Assembly (NCBI RefSeq): GCF_004138205.1
Contig: NZ_RXNQ01000002.1
Span: forward strand, 118,530-182,529
DNA length: 64,000 bases
Direction of reading: 5' to 3'
Origin: Pedobacter sp. SYP-B3415
GTDB lineage: Bacteria > Bacteroidota > Bacteroidia > Sphingobacteriales > Sphingobacteriaceae
Part shown: positions 54,216 through 62,975 of the stretch, in pieces
How positions within the stretch are numbered: position 1 is the first letter of the stretch
Layout: every line of letters begins with the position of its first letter
The notes under the pieces: generated by a model
What the model saw: only the letters and a program-made list of their open reading frames with translations
Told to the model about the DNA's origin: nothing
Database searches by the model: none
Made by a program: the position numbers and the translations under genes

Positions 54216-54470
54216 TTACCGCTTTTTGAGTATATTATCAGCGCTCAATCCGTCAAAATCGACCATCAACATAGGATTGTTCATTACATAATTGTAGGGC
54301 CTTATTTCGTCTGTGCCCTCAGCTAAGGGATCCACGACATTCCCCAACGCTCTATTACAGGATCATAATACCTCGCCCATTAGTCTAGTTGATCTAGACC
54401 TAACTCAGCCTGCTGTTCCTTTCCGTTATAAGTGTATCCGTTTACCGGAATTGGGACAGTTATACTAATT
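54216..54470 (-). pseudogene. RHS core remnant C
   Basis: Minus strand: VNGYTYNGKEQQAELGLDQL, then a stop in place of the Tyr of YGARYYDP, WARYYDPVIERWG in the same frame, and after a shift AEGTDEIRPYNYVMNNPML and DFDGLSADNILKKR. This is the RHS core end (NGKE-Q-ELGL-x-YDYGAR-YDP-xGRW-DPLAE...YNYV-NNP). At least one stop and one frameshift. It precedes the 53490-54170 gene. Confidence 0.75.
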
Positions 54471-55085
54471 TTCTGGTCGTGCTGATTTTTCTTTAGGCCA
54501 TAACGCTTCTCTAATTCCATCGAAGAAAACTTGCCGTTTAGGGTATTTATGACGCAAGACGTCAATTTCATCGTTGATTAGCTGCTTCGGGTAGATCTCC
54601 CTTTTCAGTGTGAACATGTCTAGATATGCCTCCTCGTCGGTAGGGTTAGTTTTTAGATAATCATCAACGGCAGAAATCGCTTTTTTTAAAAAGTATTCAG
54701 ATGAGTCGACTCTGCTATTGTGCCTATGTTCTTTCGCGCGAAAGTAATTGTAAATCATCTGCTTCTTGTATCTGGGATGAAGCAATTCGCCATTTAGTGT
54801 TTCGATATATTTTTGCCCACTGCGATAATCTTCCAATAATGTTAACGCAGTAATTCTTAAATTTGCTGACGTCGCTGTCTCAGGCGAGCACAAAAGAAAA
54901 CTATCAAGCTCAGCTACTGCGCGATTGAGTGCACTTGTACTGTTCGAATTGTAGAATTGACTTACATATCTCTTTGCATTTGAGAGATGAATTTTGCAAT
55001 CTGTTTCCAGCGGTTTCTTCTCACTTTTACAGCCAGCAAACAGTAGAGACAACAGGGAAATAAATAGATAGGTGAAATTAATCAT
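54465..55085 (-). CDS. Helical-repeat lipoprotein, candidate immunity protein
   Basis: 206 residues. Lipobox FAGC. The mature part is alpha-helical (LNRAVAELDSFLLCSPETAT, LRITALTLLEDYRSGQKYIE, YFLKKAISAVDDYLKTNPTD) and TPR-like. It starts 19 nt after the stop of the RHS-tail gene (55104), the place where an immunity gene is normally found. A lipoprotein at that position would protect in the periplasm, if the pairing is right. Intact. Confidence 0.65.
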   Translation of the reverse strand: MINFTYLFISLLSLLFAGCKSEKKPLETDCKIHLSNAKRYVSQFYNSNSTSALNRAVAELDSFLLCSPETATSANLRITALTLLEDYRSGQKYIETLNGELLHPRYKKQMIYNYFRAKEHRHNSRVDSSEYFLKKAISAVDDYLKTNPTDEEAYLDMFTLKREIYPKQLINDEIDVLRHKYPKRQVFFDGIREALWPKEKSARPEN

Positions 55086-55103
55086 AGCGTTAGTTATGTT
55101 CGT

Positions 55104-56401
55104 CTAAGGTACAAATACATGAGAGTAGGTTATAGGCAACTTTATGACCGGTAGCGCTAAAGGGGTCGCCCCACCTTCGGGTCTGTAATTCCACCAGTTG
55201 CCTTTCAATTTCACACCTGGAAACGAACCCCCGGATCGAAGTTCTGAAGCAGGTATTAATATACTACCCTGGGATGTTTTATGTGTTTTTGAGTAAATGG
55301 AATTTTTAGTATCTGGCTGTTTCATGGTTGCTGAATAATCTTGCCCATTAAAGCTTGTGGACATTCGCCCTCCCGTCACAAGATCGTCTGTGCCAGTGGT
55401 TGTACTCGTATTAGTCAAATTTATATTTACGCCGTTAAATGTCTTTAAGATACTTCCATCCTCAGTATTGATCGAGACACTAACGTTCGCGCTAATGCTC
55501 AGTCTCGTACTTACGGTCGTTACTACTAAATGAGAAGCTGAATAAGCCATTGCCCCAAAGTCTCCTCCACTTTCATTATCGGCATCGATATGTCCTGAAG
55601 TTGTGGTTTTTAAATCAGAATATTTTTTATTTCACCTTAGGTCTTTGATGATATCAACATCTTGTGCTCCCATATAGGAGGCACTGTTACCATGATACAT
55701 CTTAGCCGATTCTTCATCTACGACATTCTCGTCCCAAATATATTGCCCATCTTTCTTGACCCAATCAAGCTCTGGGCTCCATCTGGATCGATAAATCTAA
55801 TAGAGTTATTTAAACCATAATTAAAAGGAGAATGCCTACGCATTTTTTCCGCTAAAGGATCAACGCTTGTCCACCTGCCAATAACCGGATCATAGAATCT
55901 TGCCCCATAATCATACTGGCCTAACTCCTCCTGCAACTCCTTGCCGTTATAAAGGTACTTATTTGTTCCTGCAGTTGCTGATTTTCTAAGACCAAACGCA
56001 TAGTAATTGTCAATTTGCAGCGTCTGGATTGCACCTGTAGTAGGGTGTTTGTTGAAAGTATACCTGACATTTCCCAGATGATCTGTTAAATTGTATTCAT
56101 AACTGGAATTTCCAGTGTTATTCCTTGCCAGTCCTTCTTCAGTTTGTATAAAGTCAATGACATTGTTTCTGTATTGAATGCCATCAACATAGTCCGTTGT
56201 GCCTTCAAGATTGCTGGTCTTTCTGAGTTTTTGACCGGTCGCATCATAAAGGTAAGTTAAGCTCAACACCGTCTTTGTTGCGGTTTGAGGTAGGTCAAGG
56301 ATGTTATAAGTCAGATCGACATTTGTACATCCATCCTTACATGCCTTGCCATTTTCATCGTATCGATAGATAGTTTGCGTGATGAAGAACTTCTCTTGCA
56401 C
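55104..56401 (-). pseudogene. RHS core plus C-terminal tail, cassette A (5'-truncated, frameshift and stop)
   Basis: The 56401-55718 frame carries RHS core sequence (YEYNLTDHLGNVRYTFNKHP, KYLYNGKELQEELGQYDYGA, RFYDPVIGRWTSVDPLAEK, FIDPDGA). A frameshift near 55770 moves the reading to ELDWVKKDGQYIWDENVVDE, then an in-frame TGA at 55632, and the open frame continues in the same phase to 55104 (SASHLVVTTVSTRLSISANV ... KLPITYSHVFVP). The tail of about 200 residues is of unknown type. The 5' end is lost: the core breaks at 56401 against a plus-strand XRE fragment. Confidence 0.75.
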
Positions 56402-56604
56402 GTCGCATCGGCATTAGAAATATCCGCTGACGCAATCCGACAATTCAGTGAAGAATCCTTATTTCAATATTTTAACACTTTTAACGATAATAGTACAGGA
56501 TTCTCTTATCACTGTACGTTAATCCTCTTGATAAGGTAGTAGAACTGTACGAAAGGTTACTGGCAGCGGAACGAGAGAAACTCGAAATGACAAAAAAGCT
56601 TTAG
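56402..56604 (+). pseudogene. XRE-type regulator remnant abutting RHS cassette A
   Basis: VASALEISADAIRQFSEESL and FQYFNTFNDNSTGFSYHCT, then after a one-base shift LNPLDKVVELYERLLAAERE and KLEMTKKL before TAG 56602. This is the C-terminal half of a Bacteroidota HTH protein that ends in a short coiled coil. The HTH domain itself is missing. Confidence 0.6.
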
Positions 56605-56937
56605 CTAAGCTTCATCTGCTTTATCAAAAAGCAAATAATTTAGAGGTGCGCACCTGTTTTCGGGATTAATAGACTATCATTAATCTAAACGACGTAGAGT
56701 GAAGCAAAAGACGGTGTTGGTTTCCGGCTAAACCTTCATAGTTGGGTTCTTATGATCGTGAAAAGGACAGCACACCATTTTGTTACGGTTCGGTTTTGAT
56801 GCCGTAATGCTCCAGTACCGTTAAAATGCTCAACTAGTCTTTGATTTGTTCGATAATCAAATTTTTGCCTTAAGGTTCTAATGAACCGCAAAGCGGTTTC
56901 CGGTATCGTCATTGAGCCAATTTTTTAAGGGTTTGCT
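56605..56937. other. Noncoding or fully decayed stretch
   Basis: About 330 bases between the XRE remnant and the SymE-like pseudogene. No frame, tRNA or strong hairpin recognised. Confidence 0.4.
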
Positions 56938-57190
56938 TTACTTTCTGCAGGCCGTTTTGTATTCCGGTTCCACTTTCGCTTCGCCTTCCAGCGGCTCGAT
57001 GATTAACACCTTTTCCCGGGTGGTAATGCTTACCGTATCGCCTGCCCTGAAGCCCAGTTCTTACAGCCATACACCGCTCACGTTCAGCTACGATACTACT
57101 TTCGGTCCGCCGGATAACTCCCGGACCTTGGGCTGCAGCTTGATTTGTTTGATTCCTGTCCTCGCAATAGAAAATAGTTTTGAAATTTAT
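56938..57190 (-). pseudogene. SymE-like toxin with two in-frame stop codons
   Basis: Minus-strand frame: FSIARTGIKQIKLQPKVREL, SGGPKVVS-stop (TAG 57090-57088), LNVSGVWL-stop (TAA 57063-57061), ELGFRAGDTVSITTREKVLI, IEPLEGEAKVEPEYKTACRK-stop at 56938. The GVWL-x-ELGFRAGDTVSI...EKVLII pattern is the SymE/SpoVT-AbrB-like toxin family. All parts are in one phase, so only the two stops break it. Confidence 0.75.
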
Positions 57191-57324
57191 AAATCTGAAT
57201 AATCCTTCACAAAAGGACGGTATCATTCCGAACAAGGCAAGAACTAATCAAATTGTTTCTGAACTTTTATTCTACTATTTTGTCCTGTGGTTGGTTTTTT
57301 GCCACTAAAAACTGAACAATATTG

Positions 57325-57540
57325 ATGACGTTTGGACAAAAAGTGAGCTTCTGCCGAAAAAAGAAAAAGCTCTCCCAGGCTGACTTGGAAAAGCTTTCCG
57401 GGATCAATGGCGATATAGGAGGCAAGTACGAACGGGACGAGGTTAAGCCTAGCATTCACACCGCCAAAAAACTGGCGGATGCCCTTTCCGTTTCACTGGA
57501 TCACTTGGTGGGCGATGGGGATTTGAAGGCGTTGGACTAA
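57325..57540 (+). CDS. XRE-family HTH regulator, shortened by stops
   Basis: 71 residues from ATG 57325: FGQKVSFCRKKKKLSQADLE, KLSGINGDIGGKYERDEVKP, SIHTAKKLADALSVSLDHLV. The helix-turn-helix is complete. The frame then meets TAA at 57538 but stays open in the same phase, with a second TAA at 57559, until TAA 57652; the extra part reads VKKLPEADRQNAFYTLDNLI, KAAKLKAIQ, which is the normal C-terminal tail of this group. The original protein was about 109 residues. Faces the SymE-like pseudogene divergently. Confidence 0.75.
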   Translation: MTFGQKVSFCRKKKKLSQADLEKLSGINGDIGGKYERDEVKPSIHTAKKLADALSVSLDHLVGDGDLKALD

Positions 57541-57681
57541 AAAACGCTCCAACGCCTGTAAGATGTTAAGAAGCTGCCCGAAGCCGATAGGCAAAACGCT
57601 TTTTACACGCTCGACAACCTTATCAAGGCGGCCAAGCTCAAGGCCATTCAATAAAAAAGGCCTGACTTGCCGGGCTTTATG

Positions 57682-58104
57682 CTATTCCAAACTTCCTACC
57701 AAAGGGTAGGATTTTAAAATCGTTTTAAGCTCATTTACAAAAATGTGTAAGGATGATAAATCAGTTTGAAGCCTAAAGTCTAAACTGTTTCCTGTATTAT
57801 TATTTGCTTTTCCTTTACATTCTATAAGACCATTTGCAACTAACTCACAATGTAGGTGTAAACCTTCTTCCATTGTTATAAATTCTGCTTCGTTGATATT
57901 TCCGCTCTGTAAACCAGTAAGTTTCTTATAAAATGTTTGCAGGTCGTCAACTCTCAAATTTGTTCCATACAAGGTATTAAAGCCCGGAACATCTATTCTG
58001 ATTTCTGATTCAAGCCAATTGCCGTCCCAATAGTCATCCGTTTCCGAGTTGCTTCTCTTTAAGACCCTTATTTCTAATTTGCCTATATCCCCTTTAAGTA
58101 TCAT
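57682..58104 (-). CDS. WapI-like immunity protein
   Basis: 140 residues, acidic, soluble, intact. ILKGDIGKLEIRVLKRSNSE, TDDYWDGNWLESEIRID, DLQTFYKKLTGL and AEFITMEEGLHLHCELVANG follow the pattern of WapI-family immunity proteins of polymorphic toxins. It starts 17 nt after the stop of the RHS toxin gene at 58122 on the same strand, the expected place for the cognate antitoxin. Confidence 0.85.
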   Translation of the reverse strand: MILKGDIGKLEIRVLKRSNSETDDYWDGNWLESEIRIDVPGFNTLYGTNLRVDDLQTFYKKLTGLQSGNINEAEFITMEEGLHLHCELVANGLIECKGKANNNTGNSLDFRLQTDLSSLHIFVNELKTILKSYPLVGSLE

Positions 58105-58121
58105 TGTATAAATTCTTTTCG

Positions 58122-59243
58122 CTACTGAGGAATAACAGTAATGATATCCCCAGCTTTGTTTGTAATAATTTTTAAATTATCTCTTATGAAAACAGTCGTA
58201 CCTGGTGTATTCCCCGGAAACATCCTGGCAGGGTGCTTAACAACATCAAGTACCGCACTTGGAGAAAGAACACCCCTTGCTTGCATTTGGTCTAGAGCAT
58301 GACCTGTAAACCTAGTGCCGTTTATAGTAGTTGGTGTATTCTTGGTTACAACCTTCAATACATTTCCACTACGACCTACAGGGGTCTTTGCAAGATTAGC
58401 TCCCGCCTTAGCGGCAACAGCTTTCATGTAACTTCCAAAGGTCGATTGAACGCCACCCATTGCAAATTCAGCAGCGGCAAAGGTTGTTACTGCAACCTCT
58501 GTCATTCCATCGATCATCTTATTGGTAGCAGCTTGATCCTTTACTTTGGCTCTAACCGATCTCACTTTTTCCGGCACATTTTCCGCGTAACCAGGGTCCT
58601 GCTGTTCGGCTACGTTCGCAGCTTTGTCCGCTGCACCCTGGATGGCCCGCTTCAAACCGAAGCCGCCTGTTAGTTTCCGAGCAAAATAAAATGCAATAGT
58701 CCAGGGCTGTATGATATTGAATTCGTCATCCTCATCTACCCCTCGCAACATGTCTTTATAGCGTTGAAACGCTTCCTTCGCCGCATCTCCATATAGGGTC
58801 TCTCTTCCATCCGGGTCGAGATTGTTGACAGAATTGTTGTCAGTAAAATTGTACGGGTTTAAATGGTGAAATTTTTCAGCGAGCGGATCTAAAACATTCC
58901 ATCTTCCGATTACAGGATCATAGAACCTTGCCCCATAATCATACTGGCCTAACTCCTCCTGCAACTCCTTGCCGTTATAAAGGTACTTATTTGTTCCTGC
59001 AGTTGCTGATTTTCTAAGACCAAATGCATAATAGTTATCAATCTGAAGTGTCTGGATGGCACCAGTAGTAGGGTGTTTGTTGAAGGTATACCTTGCATTT
59101 CCTAAATGGTCTGTAATATTATATTCGTAGCTGTAGTTGCCATTATTATTCCTTGCCAGGCCTTCTTCGGTTTGTATAAAGTCGATGTTGCTGTTTTTGC
59201 AGTGAATCTCGCCTATATAGTCGGTTGTTCCTTCCGTGTGCCT
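58122..59243 (-). CDS. RHS core with DUF4258-like toxin C-terminus, cassette B (5'-truncated)
   Basis: An open frame of 374 codons, no ATG at its left border; an in-frame TAA (59246-59244) precedes it. Residues about 1-125 are the RHS core (GNYSYEYNITDHLGNARYTF, QEELGQYDYGARFYDPVIGR, NSVNNLDPDGRE). A helical linker follows (about 130-290). The last 70 residues, FTGHALDQMQARGVLSPSAV, LDVVKHPARMFPGNTPGTTV and ITNKAGDIITVIPQ, resemble DUF4258/BECR-fold RNase toxins. The N-terminal export part is absent, so it is an orphan tail module. Immunity gene directly downstream. Confidence 0.8.
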   Translation of the reverse strand, partial: RHTEGTTDYIGEIHCKNSNIDFIQTEEGLARNNNGNYSYEYNITDHLGNARYTFNKHPTTGAIQTLQIDNYYAFGLRKSATAGTNKYLYNGKELQEELGQYDYGARFYDPVIGRWNVLDPLAEKFHHLNPYNFTDNNSVNNLDPDGRETLYGDAAKEAFQRYKDMLRGVDEDDEFNIIQPWTIAFYFARKLTGGFGLKRAIQGAADKAANVAEQQDPGYAENVPEKVRSVRAKVKDQAATNKMIDGMTEVAVTTFAAAEFAMGGVQSTFGSYMKAVAAKAGANLAKTPVGRSGNVLKVVTKNTPTTINGTRFTGHALDQMQARGVLSPSAVLDVVKHPARMFPGNTPGTTVFIRDNLKIITNKAGDIITVIPQ

Positions 59244-59345
59244 TTATCCAACCAGAACCTCCTGGGGAATATGTGTTGCTAGTTTTCAATGCTTATCTTA
59301 AACTAAGGACCGCCTATTGTTAAAGTATTCAGGTTTACAAGTATT

Positions 59346-60489
59346 TTGCCATCTCCAATCAGTTATACCACTGATAAAAAGCCATCTAAACCAAAAGATC
59401 ATGCCTTTTTCCACAACATCAATGCGCATACGCCAAAAGGAAACCGAACATTTTAAATCTTCAAACTCTGCGCGCGCAACTGGCCCAGGAAATTCCTGAA
59501 ACACAAATGGAGAGCAACCTGCCGCTGGCTACCTGGAACATCAGAGAATTTGGTGGTAGCAAATACGGATGCAGGTAGATGAATCCTATTATTACATTGC
59601 CGAAATCATATCAAAGTTTGACCTGATTGCCCTGCAGGAAGTGCGTGACGATTTAAGGGCGCCCAATAAAATATTGGAAATATTGGGTAGTTATTGGTCC
59701 TATATGTTCACCGATGTAACCGAAGGACGCCAAGGGGATTCCGAGCGCACCGCTCTCTTGTTTGACACCCGAAAAGTCAGGTTTGGCGGCTTAGCCGGTC
59801 AGCTGGTGCTGCCTCCTTTGGAAGAAAAAGACCCCATAAGCGGGCAGACGATCTATCAGCCTGTCAAGCAACTTTGCCGGACCCCTTTCCTTTGCGGGTT
59901 TAAGGCTGGCTGGACAAATTTTACATTAACCACGGTTCATATTTTGTATGGCGCCTCAGTAGGCAATGATCCCGATCGGATCAAAGAGATTGAAGACCTC
60001 GCCAAGATGATCGCTAACAAAGCTGCTCAAACGTCTGCCTGGTCGCATAACATGATTCTGCTTGGAGACTTCAATATTTTCAAAAAAGAAGACCAGACTT
60101 ATGAAGCTATCATCAAAGCCGGATTCACCATTCCCGAAGCGCTACAGTCTCTCCCTTCCAACGCACTGAAAAACAAATTTTACGATCAAATCGCCTTTAA
60201 AGTTAGACCAGGCCGCTTTGAGGCTACAAAAAAGGCGGATGTTTTTGATTTTTTTGAATCTGTCTTCGTAGCGAACAAGAAAAGCGAAACGGAATATGCC
60301 GCTTCCATGGGAAAAGGATACTTGGAGAACTCAAAAGGTGAACTCCGGGACGAAGACGCAAAGACAACATATTACAAAACTCATTGGAGAACGTTCCAAA
60401 TGTCCGATCATTTGCCCATGTGGGTCGAAGTAGCTATTGATCATACCGACAACTATTTAAGTGAAAAGTTACTTACGGCCCAAGATTGA
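59346..60489 (+). pseudogene. Endonuclease/exonuclease/phosphatase family protein with two frameshifts
   Basis: Three frames join into one protein. Frame 1 (from TTG 59346): ISYTTDKKPSKPKDHAFFHN, INAHTPKGNRTF, stop at 59454. Frame 2: LNLQTLRAQLAQEIPETQME, SNLPLATWNIREFGGSKYG. Frame 3 (from about 59569): ESYYYIAEIISKFDLIALQE, VRDD, NMILLGDFNIFKKED and the C-terminal FQMSDHLPMWVEVAI. WNIREFGG, the QEV glutamate, GDFN and SDHLP are the catalytic motifs of the EEP (DNase I-like) fold. Each junction fits loss of one base. It may still be translated from ATG 59569, without the first catalytic Asn. Confidence 0.8.
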
Positions 60490-60817
60490 TTCAAAAATCA
60501 ATTTTCTTGTTGACAAATAGCAAAAAAACGACATTTGCTTTTTCATGGTATTCTAATTACTTCTTCGTATGACTTTGGGACAACACAGTATTTCTTACGC
60601 ACGAAAAATGAGCTTTCGCAACTAGAATTTGGCTAAACTGGTAAGAACTTCCCGCTATATCGTCGGGCTCTGCAAACGGACGAAGTGAAGCCCCATATTT
60701 AATAGTGATCAGATTGATCATTGCCTTGAAAGTGTCTTTAAATCTTCCGATAGACAAGACAAAAGTAGGATTCGACAGCGCCACCATTAACGGTATCAGG
60801 AGGTGGCTGAACTTTAG
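60490..60817. other. Intergenic stretch with a short inverted repeat
   Basis: No gene recognised. GCCACC (60780-60785) pairs with GGTGGC (60802-60807). A 76-residue minus-strand frame and a 63-residue plus-strand frame cross it but show no family features. Confidence 0.4.
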
Positions 60818-60843
60818 ATGGGTTCGATTCTCGTCGGGCCTAC
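60818..60843 (+). other. tRNA 3'-end-like segment, candidate attachment site
   Basis: ATGGG-TTCGATT-CTCGT can fold as a T-arm with two wobble pairs, followed by CGGGCCT and A, like an acceptor 3' strand. No matching 5' half is present. It adjoins the 3' end of the serine recombinase gene, the typical place of an att site. Not tested. Confidence 0.35.
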
Positions 60844-60848
60844 TTGAC

Positions 60849-60887
60849 GGGAAAGGTTCAAATTCAATGAACTTTTCCCATTTTTTT
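60849..60887 (+). terminator. Strong hairpin terminator
   Basis: GGGAAAGGTTCA (60849-60860) pairs with TGAACTTTTCCC (60868-60879), followed by A and seven T. It overlaps the 3' end of the recombinase gene on the other strand. Confidence 0.8.
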
Positions 60888-62370
60888 GCTCTTTAATTTG
60901 CTGTTTATTAGTAAGATAAGACCGAGCGGCTCGCTCAGTCTTGCGGTTCGATGTTCTATTCCGTCAAAGCAGATATTTTCAGGGTACATGGAACCGATGA
61001 TACGCGGCTTTTCATCAATTTCGGCCATCCCGTACCTTATCGATGTTTGTGTAGCGGTCTACTACGATTTCAAGAAGCCCTTCCAGGGTTTTCATATTTT
61101 GACTGGTTGAGGGCAACTCATTAAGCTTTTCTTCTAATTTGCGCAATTCGATATTACATTCCTTTTTAATGATATTGAAGTCCTCCGCCTCAATCTCTTC
61201 TTTCATCAGTTTTCGCCTCGCATTCGACAGCATTGCCTCTTGTTCCTCTATCAGTTTGCAGATGTTACGGCGTTCATCAAATTCATCTCGGTTAGACGAT
61301 TTAAATTCATCCATTACCACCATCTTAAACAGTTCCCCCGCACCTGGAGCAAGCTTATAGTTTAGCAACTCTTTTTCGAAATAGAGATTCACATCTTCTG
61401 CTTTGAAACGGCATTTACAATCAACAGAAGAACAGTGGTAATAATATTGTCGACCATTCCTGCCCTTTGAGCCGCTGCCAGTCAACATCCGGTGACATAG
61501 TGGACATTTTAAAAAACCACGCAATGGCAACATAGTAACCGAATTTGACTTAGTGGCAATGGCTCTTTGATTGCCGTTTAATATGTCTTGCACCTCATAA
61601 AACAGAGTTTTACTGATAATCGGCTCATGCTGTCCCTTAACGAATTCCAGTTCCTCGTTTTCGTGGGGTGGTACCACTATGTAGCCGCAGTAAATAGGGT
61701 TACGAATTAACCGCCAAAAATTATTGCGCTCACATTTGAGTCCTTTCTCATTAGCCAGCTTGCGTACCTGTTCAGCAACCAATACTCCCTTAGCTAATTC
61801 TTCAATTACCCATTTCATCAGCTCAGCTTCTTTAGACTTTGGCATGATATACTTTTTACCATCAGGTGTAATGCGGTTAATGTAGCCAGTTGGTGCCGAC
61901 CCCATCCAACGACCTTCTTTCCTTGCCCGGCGCATACCATAGAAAGTATTGAGTGCGCGACGGTCATTTTCTACTTCGGGTATGGTCAGGTAAACAGATA
62001 GTATTACCTTACTCTCTGGTATACTAAAGTCAACGGGTTGGTCAATGGCGATTGCATCGGTATTCATAAGACGTAGTGTGCCGATCATTTGATAAGCCGC
62101 TTCTACGTTACGGCTGAACCTATCCCATTTGATGAAAAGAACATTATTGCGTTGTTTCTTATTCTTTTGCTTTTTAAGTTCATTCAGTAGTTTGGCCCAA
62201 ATAGGGCGGTCAAAAGTTTTGGCGGAACAATCCTCACGATAGATGTCCTTAATATCAATATCATTGGTATCACAATAAGAACGTAAGCGCTCTTCCTGCT
62301 CTCGAAGGGAATAGCCACGTTTAGCCTGTTCATCCGTGCTTACACGCACGTATAGATATGCAGATTTCAT
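60864..62370 (-). pseudogene. Large serine recombinase with frameshifted C-terminus
   Basis: The 62370-61015 frame gives 451 residues: resolvase domain (SAYLYVRVSTDEQAKRGYSL with the nucleophile Ser in VSTDEQ; IKWDRFSRN), recombinase domain (FYGMRRARKEGRWMGSAPTG), zinc ribbon (CPLCHRMLTGSGSKG...CSSVDCKCRF) and a coiled coil. It ends early at KVRDGRN-stop. Downstream in the next phase the usual C-terminus continues (MAEIDEKPRIIGSMYPENIC, FDGIEHRTARLSEPLGL) to a stop at 60864. One-base shift near 61020-61030. Catalytic domains are intact. It is the probable mobility enzyme of the island. Confidence 0.88.
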
Positions 62371-62432
62371 AAAAATAAAATTTTGGAAAAGAGGATGTCA
62401 AAAAGAAGAGAGCTTTGTACACGCCTAACCTT

Positions 62433-62604
62433 TAGGGACTTGTGCTGTCAAAAAAGTATTCTCTAATGGCTAATTTAGCCAAAATATACATGAAATCCAA
62501 ATTTTACGGGCTTCTTTTTCAGTTACTTCTATTCCATTTTTTCGCAGAATGCGCACCGCCTGATCTGGCCTGACGTTCCTTTTTTCTAAAAATTTAGCTC
62601 TCAT
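62433..62604 (-). pseudogene. Small ORF upstream of the recombinase, frameshifted
   Basis: ATG 62604 with an excellent Shine-Dalgarno (AAGGAG, 6-7 nt upstream), unusual for Bacteroidota. Frame 1: MRAKFLEKRNVRPDQAVRIL, RKNGIEVTEKEARKI, then a stop; the other phase continues LDFMYILAKLAIREYFFDST before a stop at 62433. One extra T at about 62500 explains the break. I know similar 55-60-residue proteins beside serine recombinases in Bacteroidota; role unknown. Confidence 0.6.
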
Positions 62605-62785
62605 CTGTATCTCCTTTTGAGATACAATAATTGGTGAAAAAAATGACGGGAAATCCTACGTAGGATAAAATACAAAGGTATCTAATTCTATTAACAATAG
62701 GCCTAAACATGAGTCAAGAAACTGTTTATGTTTTGCAACGTTTATCTATTCAATAGAGACATTAAACGTCTTGAAAGCATGAATA

Positions 62786-62968
62786 ATGGTTATAAGCGAT
62801 GAGCAGATTATAGTTTTTCAAAAGCAGATACTAACATGGTTCAAAGTGCATGGCAGGAATTTCCTGTGGCGTAAGGAAAATGCTACCCCTTTTGAACTTG
62901 TTATTGCAGAAATATTGTTACAAAGAACAAAAAAACATTATTCCATCGCATATGCTATATCAATATGA
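62786..62968 (+). pseudogene. HhH-GPD (MutY-like) glycosylase, N-terminal fragment
   Basis: 60 residues: QIIVFQKQILTWFKVHGRNF, LWRKENATPFELVIAEILLQ, RTK. This is the N-terminus of an A/G-mismatch-type base excision glycosylase (W-F---GR-F-WR-----PfelviaeilLqRT). The rest, including the catalytic Asp and Fe-S cysteines, is missing; the frame ends soon after RTK. The following gene starts 7 nt later in another frame. Confidence 0.7.
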
Positions 62969-62975
62969 GCTAACC

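Noticed and set aside
60768..60843. Possible tmRNA: GGATTCGACAG (60768-60778) followed by a T-arm-like end
   Set aside because: Acceptor strands do not pair and the segment is far too short; treated only as a tRNA-like 3' block.
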